A program made the translations under genes and the position numbers. The notes below the pieces were generated by a model. The model saw nothing but the letters and a program-made list of their open reading frames with translations. It made no database searches and had not been told where the DNA came from. From assembly GCA_014898415.1 (NCBI GenBank), contig RCTD01000001.1:2046001-2110000 (forward strand): a stretch of DNA of 64,000 bases. Reading direction: 5' to 3'. How positions within the stretch are numbered: position 1 is the stretch's first letter; each line of letters opens with the position of its first letter. Below are positions 1 through 12,375 of this stretch, in pieces. The DNA is from Stromatinia cepivora. Its lineage: Eukaryota > Ascomycota > Leotiomycetes > Helotiales > Sclerotiniaceae.

Positions 1-399
1 AACAACAACCTACATGTCATTTATGTACCTGAGAGAATATCGTTTGCCTACTGATGCTTCCTACTCACACGTCCTAGTAGTCCATTCTTACTCCATTGTC
101 CGCCGGTTTGCTCGTAAGCCTACGCAGACTCGATACCCCACCTACCAATAGCATCTCATCGATAGCCCAGCCGCAGGAAAAGCCTTTAACCCAGTATCCA
201 CCCTACTTCTACAGCGAATCATATCTCCTAGTTTTAAGCCACTTTGAATTCGAGACACTCCACATATGGGAATCCCCTCAATTTTCATATGCTTCCTACT
301 CTCGCCTTCGCTTTGTTCCGAGAAGTCGCACTCTCGCAAATCACATGCATTCATCAGCTCACATTACCCCGCTATGTCTGATAACAACTGGTTAGCCTT

Positions 400-420
400 T
401 CCCGAGAAATCTTCTCGGGA
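400..420. repeat. Perfect short hairpin
   Basis: TCCCGAGAA (400-408) is followed by a 3-nt loop and its exact reverse complement TTCTCGGGA (412-420). No gene is attached to it, so its role is unknown. Confidence 0.6.
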
Positions 421-3067
421 GACTATCGGCCCCTGCATAGTCTTTGCCGAGTCCCGACCCAACCCATTGTCATGGTCCCCGGCTTCTAAAATTATGACCA
501 CCCTCATGACTTCTTTTACCTGAGTGGACGCGTTCAAAAGCGGGATTGTCTACTCTTACTCGGCCAATACCGCCGCAAATACTTTTGATATCAGCGGTGT
601 AATACCTAGACAGCACACCGTTCTTGCTGCACAGAGACCTACCGCCCAGCTTTAATTTACTACCGGGCAGCCATAAATTTATTCCTACAAGTGTATGAAG
701 CTTGTGAGATTTGATTTTTTCCGTGGTAATCTGTCAATTGCCATAAGTATGGTGACCTGGCTTTGCGTCTTCCATCTTGGGGTTTCCATGTATACCTTTT
801 TCTCCCATTATTCTCCTACTTCCCAGATAGTAATTTCCATATCACTGTTTTCTTGCTTTATGACAAGATTTTAAAGGTTGTAGCTTACGGAAATTGTCAG
901 CATTCATCCCCATCACTATCAAGTAGTGCCAATACTTCTGGTGTTCTCTTGATGACAATACACAGGACAAAACACAATATAAAACCAGAAAGCCGAAGAG
1001 GAAGCTTCTTTTGTTGAATTGCGGGTTTTGATTTGGATTCTACTTCTTCTGTTTGGTAAAAGATTTTTAAGAGTGTATATAATGGGTCCTAAGTATGTGG
1101 TGCTAGGCAGCCCTTTTCATGAAATTTGTACTTAAGAGTCAATTTCTCCTTTCAAATATACTAGTGACAGTATCACTCTTCGTCAACATTCCAAGAACAC
1201 TTCTTTCATAACAAGATTTGCCTTTCCATATTAATCAGTGAGAGCACATGGCATCAAAATATGCCCCAAAATCTATCTTTTACTCCTCTGTGTCATCAAA
1301 TTTGCCATTTCCTGGGTATATGATATTGAGCTAGGCAATAAATGTTCTTTTATCTCAAACCACTAAGTATGTATTAGCATAAAGACTGAATATGCAATTG
1401 CAGAACAATTGAGGTTCTTCCTTGTGTGGTTCCATCGATTTTCAATATATTCCCATGTGTTCTTCTACCCAAGTCAATGGCTTTAAAATTTCAGGGATTC
1501 ACCAGTCCTCCTCTTCACCACTCGATACGCTTGCCCAAATCAAAGTTCGCTAAAAGCATATCTCTCTTGGACTCAATTTTACTGTATAGTTAAATCTGAT
1601 CCCAAACTTTTTAGTATCCAGTTTTGGGCACTGATATTTATTCCGTGGGGCAATTTTGATTTCACTGAGACATTACTGTGCCCAATGCTGATCGGAATTT
1701 ACTCAAACATTAATTAGATGGAATAAACTTGACAAGAGGATTTAACGAGATGATAATACAAGTAGTTTCCTATGTTATTCAGTATTTTCTTCTGGCTTGT
1801 CATTATATCTTATTTCTTAGACTTCAAATTATGCAATGCTTAAAAAATCGGTTGCTTAAAAATGTCTCCCCACCACCCCCCACGCACCCCCGAACACCTA
1901 CGTACTACCGTCAATTTACCGTTAATTTGATGTCCTCTTTTTTCATCTTTCGTTTCGCTCCTCTGCCGACTAACTATAGTGTTCAATCCTCCCTTGTGAA
2001 ACCGTCTTCCGCTTCTTTCCTGAGCTTCTCAGGTCCGACCACTTAATCTGACTCAGTAATAACATTCAACATTACTCCATCCATTCACCACTTCCCACCA
2101 TCTATTCACCCCATAAATATCCCATCACCCTTCCCCTCCTCCTTCCCTCCTCCTCCCGTCTGCCCATGATCTGCCCACACCCTCTCTCCTTAAACCCCTC
2201 CCTACACCTCCGTAAAAGAAAATGCACCCCCGTTGCCTTTCTGAAGACTCCAAAGATTCCAAAGACAGAGAATGCGCTTACACTCTGATTACCATTCCTC
2301 TCTTCCAATATACACCCCAAATATCCCATGAGGTTCCTCTATAAATCCAATTCTCATCCAGTATTTTGATATTTTTATCTCGATATACAATCTACAAATA
2401 TGAAATCATTAATAACAAATACAATTAATCAAACAGCGAAAATCCAACTTTAAAAATATCTACACCTACTTAGTTATATCATCTTATCCGCTCAAGTAGC
2501 TATTCCTCACTTATACAATTATACATATCTCTCCCATGACCCTCGACTATTTCTCCAGCATTCTCTTCCTTGAACCACATATGTCTTTTTCGCCGTCAAG
2601 CTCAGCTCACTTCATGACTCGCACTACTATATACAACTTTACTAAAGAATATCGCCATCACCATCACCATGGCCATCACATCACATTTTCCCATTTCCCC
2701 TCTTCCCTTCAACCCAAACACCCAGCCAAATATAAACCTCAACCATTTCAACCCTTTTCTCCGGACCAAAAACATTCCCTGCACATTTCCTTCCCCTTTC
2801 CTTTTCCCTTATTCGACCCATCCTCACACCTTTCCCTCCCCCTTCCCTTTCGCTTCACTGGGAACCTTCACTCGAACCTTCCCCACACCCCTCCCATCCA
2901 TTTTCCATTCTCCATTCTCCATCCCAATCATCGAATAGGTTCACTTTCACCCTCACCCTCATAGTCATACCCTCCTCCTCCTCCTCCACAAATTCACAAA
3001 TTCATAACATTCCATACATAAGGTATCCCACTCCATCCAACTGTCCTCCTCATCTTTATAGTCGTAA

Positions 3068-3172
3068 CTACCTACCTACCTACCTACCTACCTACCTACC
3101 TACCTACCTACCTACCTACCTACCTACCTACCTACCTACCCACCTACCCACCTACCCACCTACCCACCTACT
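3068..3172. repeat. (CTAC)n microsatellite
   Basis: About 18 uninterrupted CTAC units are followed by a compound CTACCCAC section up to about 3172. It is a pure tetranucleotide array, likely length-polymorphic between strains. Confidence 0.95.
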
Positions 3173-3458
3173 CAAGTACCTATCAAGCCACAAGATCCGC
3201 AGCGTGGGGATGTATATACACAAACGTTATATATACAAGCTATCCATACCAATATATCTCCACGCTGTATTTCTACTCCAATCTATTTCTATTGCCTCCC
3301 CCATCACCTCCTATTACTCCCCCCCTAAACCTCCCACCTCTCTCCTAAATTTCATCTTGGTAAGTTTGAAAACTTAACTCTCTCTATGCATCCCACCCCA
3401 TCGCTTCCGCCCCCATCCCACATCGAAAAACCGACTCTCTGGTTCATTAATTCATCTG

Positions 3459-3496
3459 TGTATATACGTATACGTATATATATATATATAAATATA
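3459..3496. repeat. TA-rich dinucleotide repeat
   Basis: An imperfect alternating TA run (TATATACGTATACGTATATA followed by pure TA) lies in the untranscribed stretch left of the COP9 subunit gene. A short GA-rich run follows at 3802-3829. Confidence 0.85.
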
Positions 3497-4019
3497 AGCA
3501 CTAAATATAAGAACTAAATATGTACAAAACCCAAACACACTATAAGTATGCGACCCTAAAAAGATGATAAAGATGAATGTAATCTTAAGCATCGCCGCCC
3601 TCCTCGCGCCCTATCATGAAGCAGGCTCGTGGATTCATCGCTTTTTATACCGTACCCATGCGGAATTTTACTGCCTAGCGTCAAGTCAATTTAAGTTAAG
3701 TCAAATCAAGTCAAAGGAGGTGAAATAATCAAGGTCATAGTATTCCTCTATGCCTAATAAATAACAACTATCTATCCATCCCTTTTATCTTTCTCTCAAA
3801 CGAAAGAAAGAGAGAGAGAGAGAAAAGAGAACTGGAAGAAGATCCATAACTACCATACAATGCCGCATTTGTATATCCATCAAATTACCTTCCTGAATCT
3901 GATCCGCTCTGAACCATAGACGCCAAACCAAACCAGTATCAGCCTCTATCAATCATAAACGCCATTTTCATCATCATATCGTGTCATCTCGTACCATTAT
4001 ATCGTCATCCTGCATTTTC

Positions 4020-5674
4020 TTAAACACCACCAAATAATTCTCCCGCCATTCCGCCACCCATACCTCGTCTACCACTTTCTCTAGATGCTCTTACCTCCAT
4101 ATCTGAAGCAACGATATTCATACGTAGCAAATGTTGTCTAGCTTCACGTTCGACTTGCTTTGCTGTCTTGAGAGCTTCTTGTTGGATTTCTTGACGGGTG
4201 GCTTTAGGTGTTGATATGAGGGTCTAGTTGGTATATATTAGCATGATGGATTGAGGAAGAGGTGAAAGTATTAGCGTTGAAGGAGGATATAAAAGGGATG
4301 GAAGTTAACATACTTTAGCAACGAGATCAATACGAGCATCCAACTCGCCACATTTGATCATCTCTGCCAACTCCTTTTCAATAGTCTTTCCAGGTGGAGC
4401 GAAGTTCTTGTTCAGTGTCTCAAATGTAACACAGCTGAATGGAATAAAGTATTGAACTATACTCTTGCTTCTAACACGAGTATAAAGATCATCAACATGC
4501 TTTTGCATGTGGATATCAAGTAGATAATCAGCCTTGTAAGACTCAAGAATCTCCAAACATGTAGAGTACTTGCTACCAACAAATGCTTGAATGGCACGAC
4601 GAATATGTGGCTCGAGTTCGAGATAGGCGCGGAAATCGGAGTTTTCGAGAACTAATTTTTGCAAATCATTGCGTTCGATGGTAGCCAAAGCGCAAAGACC
4701 TCCGTAAACAGCAATATCATTAGCACTGACGATTGTATTATAGCTTGCACCCATTCCTGGAGGTGTTTGTAGAAAAGTTTGTGCAGCCACAGCATATTGT
4801 CCAGCATGCATTTGTGCGATACCTTCAGCTGCATGACAAAATGGTTTGATGACTTTATCATCATCTGGTCCAACAGCTGTTCCTCTCATCTTCTGAACGT
4901 TGGAAAGAACTGCGATATATTCCTTTCTTTCAATAGAGACTTCAATGATGTGTTTGCAAACGTCAATTACGTGTCTTGGAATGCTGATATCTTGTCGCAT
5001 GCGAGAATAAGCGTCGAAAGCAAGTGCAAGTTGACCTGTAGCTTCATAATGTTTACCCAGATCTTCATTTCCCATCTGTTCGGAAAATCATTAGCTAGTC
5101 GAACTTTAAGCTATACCTACTGTAGAACCTAAGGAAGGTGACCTACACGAGTGCTTTCCTTAATCAAGTTATTCTTATAGCCCTTCAACTGTGCTTCCAA
5201 ACGTGCAGCCTCCGCAGCATTGGACTTATTGGTAGCATCAATCCATTGATCATCTCTAAAAGCCTCCGGTTCATTTGGCGCCATCTTTGACAAAGCAGCC
5301 CAAGCATCCATATAAATTGTAACATCCTTTCCTTGCTTTGCTTCCTTGATTAAGATTTTTAGAGCTTCGACACCAAGGAAGGTAGAGGTGACACCGATGA
5401 GATAGAGTCGCTCGAGTCTGGTCCTGCCTAAACAAGAGGAAATATTAGCTACAGAACTCTAAAAAGTCCTACACAGCAGAAAATACATGACCTTACCTTT
5501 ATAATTCGAGATATAGCTTTCAAGATCGAACTTTGGCGGATCTGCAAAAAGTAGAGTTTGTTAATAACTGTCCATGTAGATATTCAAGCAGCTCTTAACA
5601 AATTACTTACCAGTAACAACAAGAGCTTTCCTCCTACTCATAGTAGGAGAAATCGGTGGATACATTGAAGTCAT
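4020..5674 (-). CDS. csn1: COP9 signalosome subunit 1 (CSN1)
   Basis: CSN1 is a PCI-domain scaffold subunit of the COP9 signalosome, which removes NEDD8 from cullins in the nucleus and controls light response and development in filamentous fungi. Five exons read on the minus strand: 5674-5611, 5541-5497, 5427-5147, 5075-4314 and 4223-4020, giving 451 residues. Splice signals include GTAAGT, GTAAGG, GTAGGT and GTATGT donors. Family landmarks are KGYKNNLIKES and RMGNEDLGKHY across the exon 3/4 junction, DFRAYLELEP at 277-286 and SKSIVQYFIPF at 333-343 in the PCI domain, and a winged-helix end with ELDARID. These match CSN1 better than the paralogous proteasome lid subunit Rpn7. The C-terminus is Gly/Arg/Met-rich (GRRGMGGGMAGELFGGV). 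The start at 5674 is the first ATG in frame with the conserved PPKFDLESYI stretch; an upstream start at 5956 is possible. Confidence 0.92.
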
Positions 5675-5956
5675 TTTAATCCAAGGTCTTCGCGCTATAA
5701 TCGCGAGAGATATCTGTTGCAATTGTGTAACTCGTAGAAGAATCTCTTCAATGTGTTGTCTCTAGTAATCCTTATTTCGCTCTCCAGTCAACTTAAGATG
5801 GGCTTTTTGGCGTTCCTCGATTATTCTGCACTGTTCGTGGGAAGCTTCGATTATGGAGGTTATTGATAAATTGTCAACATTAGAAAAGAGCTATGTATTA
5901 AAGATCAGGCTAGGAATTACATACCGAGGGGTGATAGCAGTACAACTAGCGTCCAT
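5675..5956 (-). other. CSN1 leader with possible upstream start exon
   Basis: An ATG in very good context (AACCATGG) lies at 5956-5954. Its reading frame runs 32 bases to a consensus GTATGT donor at 5924. Joining it to an AG just before 5689 would enter the CSN1 frame and add about 15 residues before the ATG at 5674. Alternatively this is a 5' UTR with an intron. Between them, about 5870-5675, the CSN1 frame stays open apart from one TAG at about 5766-5768. I cannot decide between these models from sequence alone. Confidence 0.4.
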
Positions 5957-7758
5957 GGTTGCTTCGGATGCTTGTCCAATCGGTTACTGATCAAGAAGTT
6001 CCGTGGTGGGGTGGGCAGGGCTGAGACAGACTTCTTTCTACAGCCTAAGCACAGACCTATATGAGCACGTATCATAATTCCTGCCTAAATTGTCTGGCAT
6101 GCACATTTCAATGAACTTCCATATCATGAATGAACATTGCAATGCATAATCTAATTATTGTACTAACATACAATTGATTCTTTACTCTAGATTCAGCTAA
6201 TCAAGAGTTATCATCTGACCGTCCCACGATTATAGACTCAAATTAGTCTTTCTAGCGCAAAATAACAGAATACTATAATCCCATCTAGTCAGCCGAGAAT
6301 GAGTACTAGTTTAGCTTGTCTAGAAAGCAGGAAAGCTAAATCTTTTCTTAAAGCACAACATAATTAGTTACATGTGCCTACCTAGGTATTTAGTGAGTCA
6401 AGAACTCCAAACTAGGCTTCCCAGCATGAGTAATAGGACACTCTAAGCATGTGTGTGGTGTGCCGAGAATGCTGGAGTCTTTCTTTGAAGTATGAAGTAT
6501 GATGAATGTACAGTACTTTCCCTCATCAGTTAAGAATTGAACATAACCTCATCCCCAACACATAATATCTCATGCTATCCATCTTCCTCACGAGCTCACT
6601 GCCACTGCACCAACAATAGAACTCCAACGACAGCAAAGAACTCCTCGGAGTATGATGCTTAAGCACAAGAGAAAGTCAAAATCATTGAGAACCCGCACCA
6701 TGGTGATGAAAATGCATTTCATAATGGATAAAATATTAACGTGAGAATTAGATTTTCAAAAGTTCATCCAAGTTTGATACTATTAGGAAATCAACTACCT
6801 AATGATCATTCAAAAAACACAAGTCACAACCTTCAAGTCTTCCTCTAAAGAAACCATAATAGCACGCATATCATCCTGACTCCAAGCCTATCTCCCAAAC
6901 CCCCAGTTCAGATCTAGAATACCCCCCAAACCAACCACCTCAGCACAAACAATATTTCGAATTCAAATTCATCCCCTGAAACAACCACCATGAACCATAA
7001 ACCCTAAACACAGAGCAAAACTTCCCTTCCAACTCATTTCTCCCAGACCAGACCAGAAAGCCAAAGTACCTTTTGCATAGACTCTGAGTGGTGTGAAAAA
7101 TATATTTCCCCTGAAATTCCCTTTACTTTTTCTATTTCCTATTTCATCTCACTCACATGTCATTACCACAAAACATTCGAGTAATTGCGTACGTGGATAT
7201 GAAAAGATTAACTATCTAAGAACAGGATGGAGGAGAGTGTGAGTTAATGAAATATGATCTCCGTGATACTATCAATTTATCATTTCTATGCAATGAAAAC
7301 CTTTTGATCTAAGCCTCCCTACCATTACCTCGTTGCTGAACCCCTTCCCCAACAACTCTCCGGCCTTCCAATGATATCATAACACAAATCACATCCAATC
7401 ACACAACAAAAACAATACACAATCGTTCCTATCCATAGTAATTCAATTCAATTCAATTCAATTTTGATCCTAGCTTAATTCTAGAGCTTAGTTACTCCTA
7501 AACACTATCTCCTCTCCTCATCTCATCTCCTATTTTTCATCATCCATCCATGCTCAAGTACTACATGCAAAAGTAAAAGAAAATCCTGCATTCCATTCCA
7601 CCCTACCCAATCAATTGATATCATATCATAAATAATAAACACCCAACGCCCATATCCATCATATAATCATGTAATTAATCATCCATCCATCAAAATTACC
7701 ACCTCAACATTTCATCCCCATTTCCCCCCATCCCCCCCTCCAAATCAAATCAACTCAT
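5957..7758. other. Intergenic region between CSN1 and Hsp104
   Basis: No gene is seen in about 1.8 kb. It holds the CSN1 promoter on the left and the Hsp104 3' untranslated region on the right. An (AATTC)n-like run lies at about 7441-7464. No RNA gene was recognised. Confidence 0.6.
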
Positions 7759-10590
7759 CTACTGATACAAATCCAAATCCCCATCACTATCCCTCTCCTC
7801 ATCTCTATATCCCCTCCTTCCAAACGTCTCCCTCGCATCCACCTCATCAATCTCCATATCATCCTCACTACTATTTTCCTCGCTACTACCCTGATGATTA
7901 GGTTCCACCACAATCCTCCCGTCTCTCATACCCACCCTCGCAACCTCACCATCTTTAATCGCGCCCCTCAATAGTAGCACCGCCATTCTATTCAACACTT
8001 CCTTTTCTATCAATCGGGCAAGTGGTCTAGCACCATATACAGGACTATAACCTGCCGAGCCGAGATAATCGAGGACTGCAGGAGAACAATCGATACGAAT
8101 ATTTCTTCCGTTGTTTGATAATCTCTTTTGAATCTCCCCAAGTCGTACGTCGACAATCTTGCGGATTTCAGCCCTGGTGAGACGATTGAAGATAATAGTT
8201 GCATTGATACGATTGAGGAACTCAGGCAAGAAATAATCCTTAAGAGCTTGTTCGACCATCATGCGAGTAGTAGGATCGATCTTTCCATTGGCAGCATTAG
8301 GACGATCGAGATATTCAGCACCCAAATTGGATGTCATGACCACGATACAATTTCTGGCATCAATAACGCGTCCTTGGCCATCAGTAATACGACCATCATC
8401 CATGAGTTGAAGGAGAACCGTAAGGATTTCCTTTGCTGCTTTTTCGATTTCGTCGAAGAGAAGAATGGAGAAAGGTTTGCGACGGAGGGCCTCGGTAAGT
8501 TGTCCACCGGCATCATGACCAACATAACCAGGTGGTGCACCAATCATACGACTAAGTGCATGTCGTTCTTGATATTCGGACATATCCAGTCTGATCATAG
8601 CCTTCTCATCATCGAAGAGGAAATCGGCAAGAGCTTTGGTAAGAAGTGTCTTACCAGTACCCGATGGACCACAGAACAGGAAACTTGGTGGCGAGTTTGG
8701 ATTGGAAAGTCCTGCTCTTTGAAGTCGAATAGCATCTGAGACAGCTTTAACAGCTTCAGATTGACCAACAACTATCTTTCCTAAAGCCCTCTCCATTTTC
8801 AAAAGCTTATCCTTCTCAGTAGCCTTAAGTCTAGTGACCGGGATACCTGTCCATCGAGCAACAATCTCGTTGATTTGATCTGGACCAACAGTATCAGTGA
8901 TAAGAGATCCACCAGAATCAGGGTTAGAATTCGAGCTAAGGGCCGCATCAGCAGCTTTCTTCTCTTTCTCCAAAGTCTTGATAAATGCGACTTGCTCCGG
9001 AATGGCGTAATATTGAAGATCAGCAGCCTTGCTAGTATCACCCAAACGAGTAGCCTCTTCCATCTTGACCTTCAATTGATCAAGTTTGAGTTTAGCTTCC
9101 TGGATGTCCTTGCCTCTCTTTCTTTCGCTCTCATACTTCTCGCGTAAAGGCCTAAGTTCTTCCTCGACGTTCTGAGCATCTTGTCTAGCTTGAGCTAAGC
9201 GAGCTTTTGAAGCTTCATCCTTTTCTCGAGACAAGGCATGAATTTCAATCTCGAGTTGTCGATGTCTTCGATCGAGGGAGTCGATAATTTCAGGTTGTGA
9301 TTCTCGAGCAACTCGAACTGCTGCTGCAGCTTCATCAATAAGATCAACAGCAGAATCCGGAAGTCGTCTTTGTGTAAGATATCTAGCAGCCAAAGTAGCC
9401 GCAGAGACAAGAGCTCCATCTGCAATGGTAACTCCGTGATGAACTTCGTATTTCTCCTTCAATCCACGAAGAATGGAGATGGTATCAGGAACAGATGGTT
9501 CCTTAACCAAGACTTGTTGGAAACGACGCTCAAATGCTGCATCCTTTTCGATGTATTTTCGGTACTCGTTAAGAGTGGTAGCACCGATACAGTGAAGTTG
9601 TCCACGAGCCAACATAGGTTTAAGCATATTGGCAGCATCCATTCCACCTTCACCACTGGCGCCAGCACCCATGAGAAGATGCATTTCATCGACGAAAAGA
9701 ACAATCATTTCCTTCGAGTCTTCAATCTCCTTCAAAACACCCTTCATTCTCTCCTCAAACTCTCCTCGGTATTTACTTCCGGCGATAATCGATCCGACAT
9801 CCAGCGAGAGAAGTTTGCAAGCGGCGAGATTATCCGGCACATCAGCATTAACAATTCGCTGAGCCAATCCCTCCACTACCGTCGTCTTTCCTACACCCGG
9901 TTCACCAATCAACACCGGGTTATTCTTCGTTCGTCTCGACAAAATTCTAACGACCCGTCGAATTTCCTCCTCTCTACCAATAACGGGGTCGATCTTTCCC
10001 TCTCTAGCCATGGCCGTCATATCCACCGTAAACTTCTTCAAATTTTCATTCTCCTCCTCCGCATCCGCCGTCTTAGAATCCACTCTCCTCGTTCCCCGGA
10101 TCTGCGAAACCGCATCTTGCAGAAGCTTAATATTCGGTATATTAGACTCCTTCAAACACGTCTGAACAGCCGGGTCTTGAGTAACGGCGATAATCAAATG
10201 ATCCACCGCAATAAACGAATCCTTCTGCGTCTTCTGCAACTCCTTCGCCGCTCTTAAAACTTTGTTAAAAGAAGGCGAAACGGCGACGTGTTCGGGTGGA
10301 GGATCTTGGCTGGGTAGACGAACAACAGCGCGCTTGAGTGAACGATCAAGAGCCTGTGGATCTCCATGGGATCGCTCTACTACTTGACGGAATAGTGATT
10401 GCGAGGCAGATCCATGAGAGGCGTTCATAGTCTGTTGTTGGTCTTTCGAGAGATCGGGTAAAGGGTCGAGGAGGGCGAGCGCGAGATGGAGGGGGAGAAG
10501 TTGAGAAGAACCATGTTGTTCTGCGTTGAACATGGCATCTTCTATGGACTTCGTCGCCCGAGTCGTAAAGGACATGTCAGAGGTAGACAT
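7759..10590 (-). CDS. hsp104: Hsp104/ClpB-type protein disaggregase
   Basis: An uninterrupted 943-residue AAA+ protein of the Hsp104/ClpB family (Hsp98 in Neurospora). It forms hexamers that thread proteins out of aggregates in the cytosol and nucleus together with Hsp70, giving heat tolerance. In order: Clp N-domain (about 5-165); first AAA module with Walker A GEPGVGKT (229-236), pore loop KYRGEFE (273-279), Walker B VLFVDE (297-302) and paired arginines 355-356; coiled middle domain (about 420-545); second AAA module with Walker A GPSGTGKT (641-648), pore loop GYVG (688-691) and Walker B ILLFDE (709-714). The length matches the family. The acidic tail ends DGDLDLYQ instead of the DDLD-type end of yeast Hsp104, so a classical tetratricopeptide-binding end is not evident. 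The promoter has heat-shock-type elements. The long antisense open frames are shadows. Confidence 0.97.
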   Translation of the reverse strand: MSTSDMSFTTRATKSIEDAMFNAEQHGSSQLLPLHLALALLDPLPDLSKDQQQTMNASHGSASQSLFRQVVERSHGDPQALDRSLKRAVVRLPSQDPPPEHVAVSPSFNKVLRAAKELQKTQKDSFIAVDHLIIAVTQDPAVQTCLKESNIPNIKLLQDAVSQIRGTRRVDSKTADAEEENENLKKFTVDMTAMAREGKIDPVIGREEEIRRVVRILSRRTKNNPVLIGEPGVGKTTVVEGLAQRIVNADVPDNLAACKLLSLDVGSIIAGSKYRGEFEERMKGVLKEIEDSKEMIVLFVDEMHLLMGAGASGEGGMDAANMLKPMLARGQLHCIGATTLNEYRKYIEKDAAFERRFQQVLVKEPSVPDTISILRGLKEKYEVHHGVTIADGALVSAATLAARYLTQRRLPDSAVDLIDEAAAAVRVARESQPEIIDSLDRRHRQLEIEIHALSREKDEASKARLAQARQDAQNVEEELRPLREKYESERKRGKDIQEAKLKLDQLKVKMEEATRLGDTSKAADLQYYAIPEQVAFIKTLEKEKKAADAALSSNSNPDSGGSLITDTVGPDQINEIVARWTGIPVTRLKATEKDKLLKMERALGKIVVGQSEAVKAVSDAIRLQRAGLSNPNSPPSFLFCGPSGTGKTLLTKALADFLFDDEKAMIRLDMSEYQERHALSRMIGAPPGYVGHDAGGQLTEALRRKPFSILLFDEIEKAAKEILTVLLQLMDDGRITDGQGRVIDARNCIVVMTSNLGAEYLDRPNAANGKIDPTTRMMVEQALKDYFLPEFLNRINATIIFNRLTRAEIRKIVDVRLGEIQKRLSNNGRNIRIDCSPAVLDYLGSAGYSPVYGARPLARLIEKEVLNRMAVLLLRGAIKDGEVARVGMRDGRIVVEPNHQGSSEENSSEDDMEIDEVDARETFGRRGYRDEERDSDGDLDLYQ

Positions 10591-11153
10591 GTTTGCGGTA
10601 TTGTTTTCAATTCGTATGTGAGTGTTTTTGTTGTTGGTATGGTTTCAAAGGTATGTAAGTTCTCGAATGTTGTATACAATTATGCTGCGGGGTTTAGTTC
10701 CGAGCTTCAGTTATATGTACGTGAATAAAGTGATTCTTTTCAAAGAGTGATTCGAATTGAATATGATTGTATTGATGATTAGAAAAGAAACTTGGTGTAC
10801 AAAGAAACTCGAAGTTTATATATTTCCTCCAACTTCAGACCCATATGATGACCTAAATTCTTGATGTGCCTAGAAATTACTGGTGTCATCCTATGAGCTT
10901 CTAGGATTACCTCGTAGGTTCTAGAAACATCAACACTCCACACACCAAAAAGTTGGCTCGCTTGCAGCCGCTTGGTTATTTCCGCCCTGGGCATCAAGAA
11001 AAATAGCCTGACTTAAATGCCTAACATTACATAATCTAATTCAGGCAACAACTTGCATATGGAGCAGAAGACGCTAGGACAATTTTGGTTTTCAAGATAT
11101 CGAAATATTACCATGGCTGTATTTGAAGCACTCAATTCGCATTCTTCACAGCC
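10591..11153. promoter_or_regulatory. Divergent promoter with heat-shock-type elements
   Basis: This 563-bp spacer separates Hsp104 (leftward) from the Mhr1-like gene (rightward). It contains inverted TTCnnGAA units, the core of Hsf1 sites, at 10660-10667 (TTCTCGAA) and 10919-10926 (TTCTAGAA). Further GAA/TTC blocks occur at 10804-10816 and 10871-10874. Hsf1 control of Hsp104 is established in fungi; that these particular sites act is an inference. Confidence 0.6.
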
Positions 11154-12375
11154 ATGAGTGTCTCATCACTTCGGAATTGTATCGGCAATTCTGTCAGTAA
11201 GACAGCTGGTGTACGATATGCATCAACGACATCAGTGACTGCGAGACAGCCACCGAATCGTCCAGAACATGGAGAGCAAATATATGTTTACAATCATTTA
11301 CAGACGAATCAGGTCGTTTACTCACTTACTAGGGGCATGAATGCATGTATTACCCTTTTACCTATTCTTGCAACATCTCAATCTACTCAATCCCCCTCAT
11401 ATCCCCTTGAACCCTCACTAACACCCCCAGAACAATGCATCCCTCGCGCAACTCCCCTACAACGGCAAAAAAACCCGCCCCGCCGCCCTCCGCAAAGACC
11501 ACTGGCACCCCATGGCCCTAATAACCTTTCCCCCGGGGACCTCCTCCTCCGGTCTCAGCGCCTTCCAAAAACTCCGCGAATACCGCAAACGACACGAATT
11601 ATCCTGGGATCCCAGCTCCCCGCTCTTCAAGCGCATCCCCGGACCCAGCGAATCCGAATATCAAAAATCCAAAACCCATTTGACGTCTAAACTTCGTTCT
11701 CGCAAAATCAATGATCAGAAAGCTAATACCGTCGCCGATATGGCGGCCGTTTTAAAAGAAATCAGATACGGAAGTGAGAGAATAGGCTTAGAAGGAATAG
11801 GCAAAGAAGGCATTGTGGAAGTAAAATGGAGCGATCTCGCAGATGCAAGTTACGCAGGCGAAGGATCCGAAGTATGGGGCGAAGCAGTCCTGCACGATAC
11901 CTTACCCTGGGATCGCAATAATCGAGAGATCCGTAAAAAACAAGTCCTCAGCACCGAACAACAAGCCGAATGGAAAGCTACGCGCCAAGCTCAAAAAGAA
12001 GCAAACGAAGAAAAGAAGAGGCAGAATAGAGAGATAAATGAACGGAATATGAAATTAAGAGAAGAGAGATGGGCAAAACACGTAGCGCTGATGGAACAAC
12101 ATCGCGCGATGGGCAAGGGTCCAAAAGTTCTACCAACGAGAATTAGACAATCTCCAAGGGCAAACTGGGAGCAGGACCGACAAGCACATCTGGAAAAACT
12201 AGCATGGATGGAACGAACGGGGCGATCAGAAGCGGCATATAAAAAATCACTGAGAGCTGAGTTAGTTGATGCGATCAAGACACAGGATTTAGAGCTCGAA
12301 TCTGAGCCTGGAGCTGAACCATTGGGTTTAGGAGACGAGCAAAAGGCTGAAACTCCCGCTACTAAAATTATCTAA
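11154..12375 (+). CDS. mhr1: Mhr1/mL67-type mitochondrial ribosome and recombination protein
   Basis: Fungal Mhr1, also ribosomal protein mL67, sits in the large mitoribosomal subunit; in yeast it is also implicated in mitochondrial DNA recombination. Exons 11154-11342 and 11431-12375 give 377 residues. The first 30 residues are basic and hydroxylated, as in a mitochondrial targeting peptide. The family core follows: GEQIYVYNHLQTNQVVYSL at 40-58, then LPYNGKKTRPAALRKDHW and GLSAFQKLREYRKRHELSW. The C-terminal half is a charged helix (about 210-300) rich in Lys, Glu and Arg. Only a GC donor (AAT/GCATGT, position 11343) joined to CCCCCAG at 11430 keeps the conserved frame; a CTAAC branch site is present. 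No GT donor nearby restores it. The family call is from recognised motifs, not a search. Confidence 0.85.

Larger units (their letters stand above)
1..4019. other. Gene-free stretch with simple repeats
   Basis: I see no convincing gene here. Open frames of 60 to 142 codons exist (for example 96-395 plus, 142-354 minus and 2536-2964 plus), but they overlap on both strands, are low in complexity or lack splice-linked continuations. The section from about 2040 to 3420 is pyrimidine-rich on the plus strand and contains microsatellites. The right end carries the 3' untranslated region of the COP9 subunit gene, which is transcribed toward it. A gene outside the left border could have its promoter or 3' end here. 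Confidence 0.6.

Noticed and set aside
96..395. 99-codon plus frame and overlapping minus frame at 142-354
   Set aside because: Both strands are open over the same region, there is no recognisable domain, and no splice-linked continuation was found.
2536..2964. 142-codon frame with a His run
   Set aside because: It consists of CT-rich simple sequence giving Pro, His, Ser and Phe repeats; the composition continues outside the frame.
5766..5768. Programmed stop readthrough in CSN1
   Set aside because: The TAG is upstream of the conserved start and is followed by AGA, not the CTA context of known fungal readthrough; an intron or UTR explains it better.
8128..10257. Long plus-strand frames opposite Hsp104 (8128-8739, 9370-10257)
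   Set aside because: They are shadows of the 943-codon Hsp104 gene and have no domain of their own.
10779..10997. 72-codon minus frame upstream of Hsp104
   Set aside because: It lies within the shared promoter, has no recognisable motif and no connection to Hsp104.
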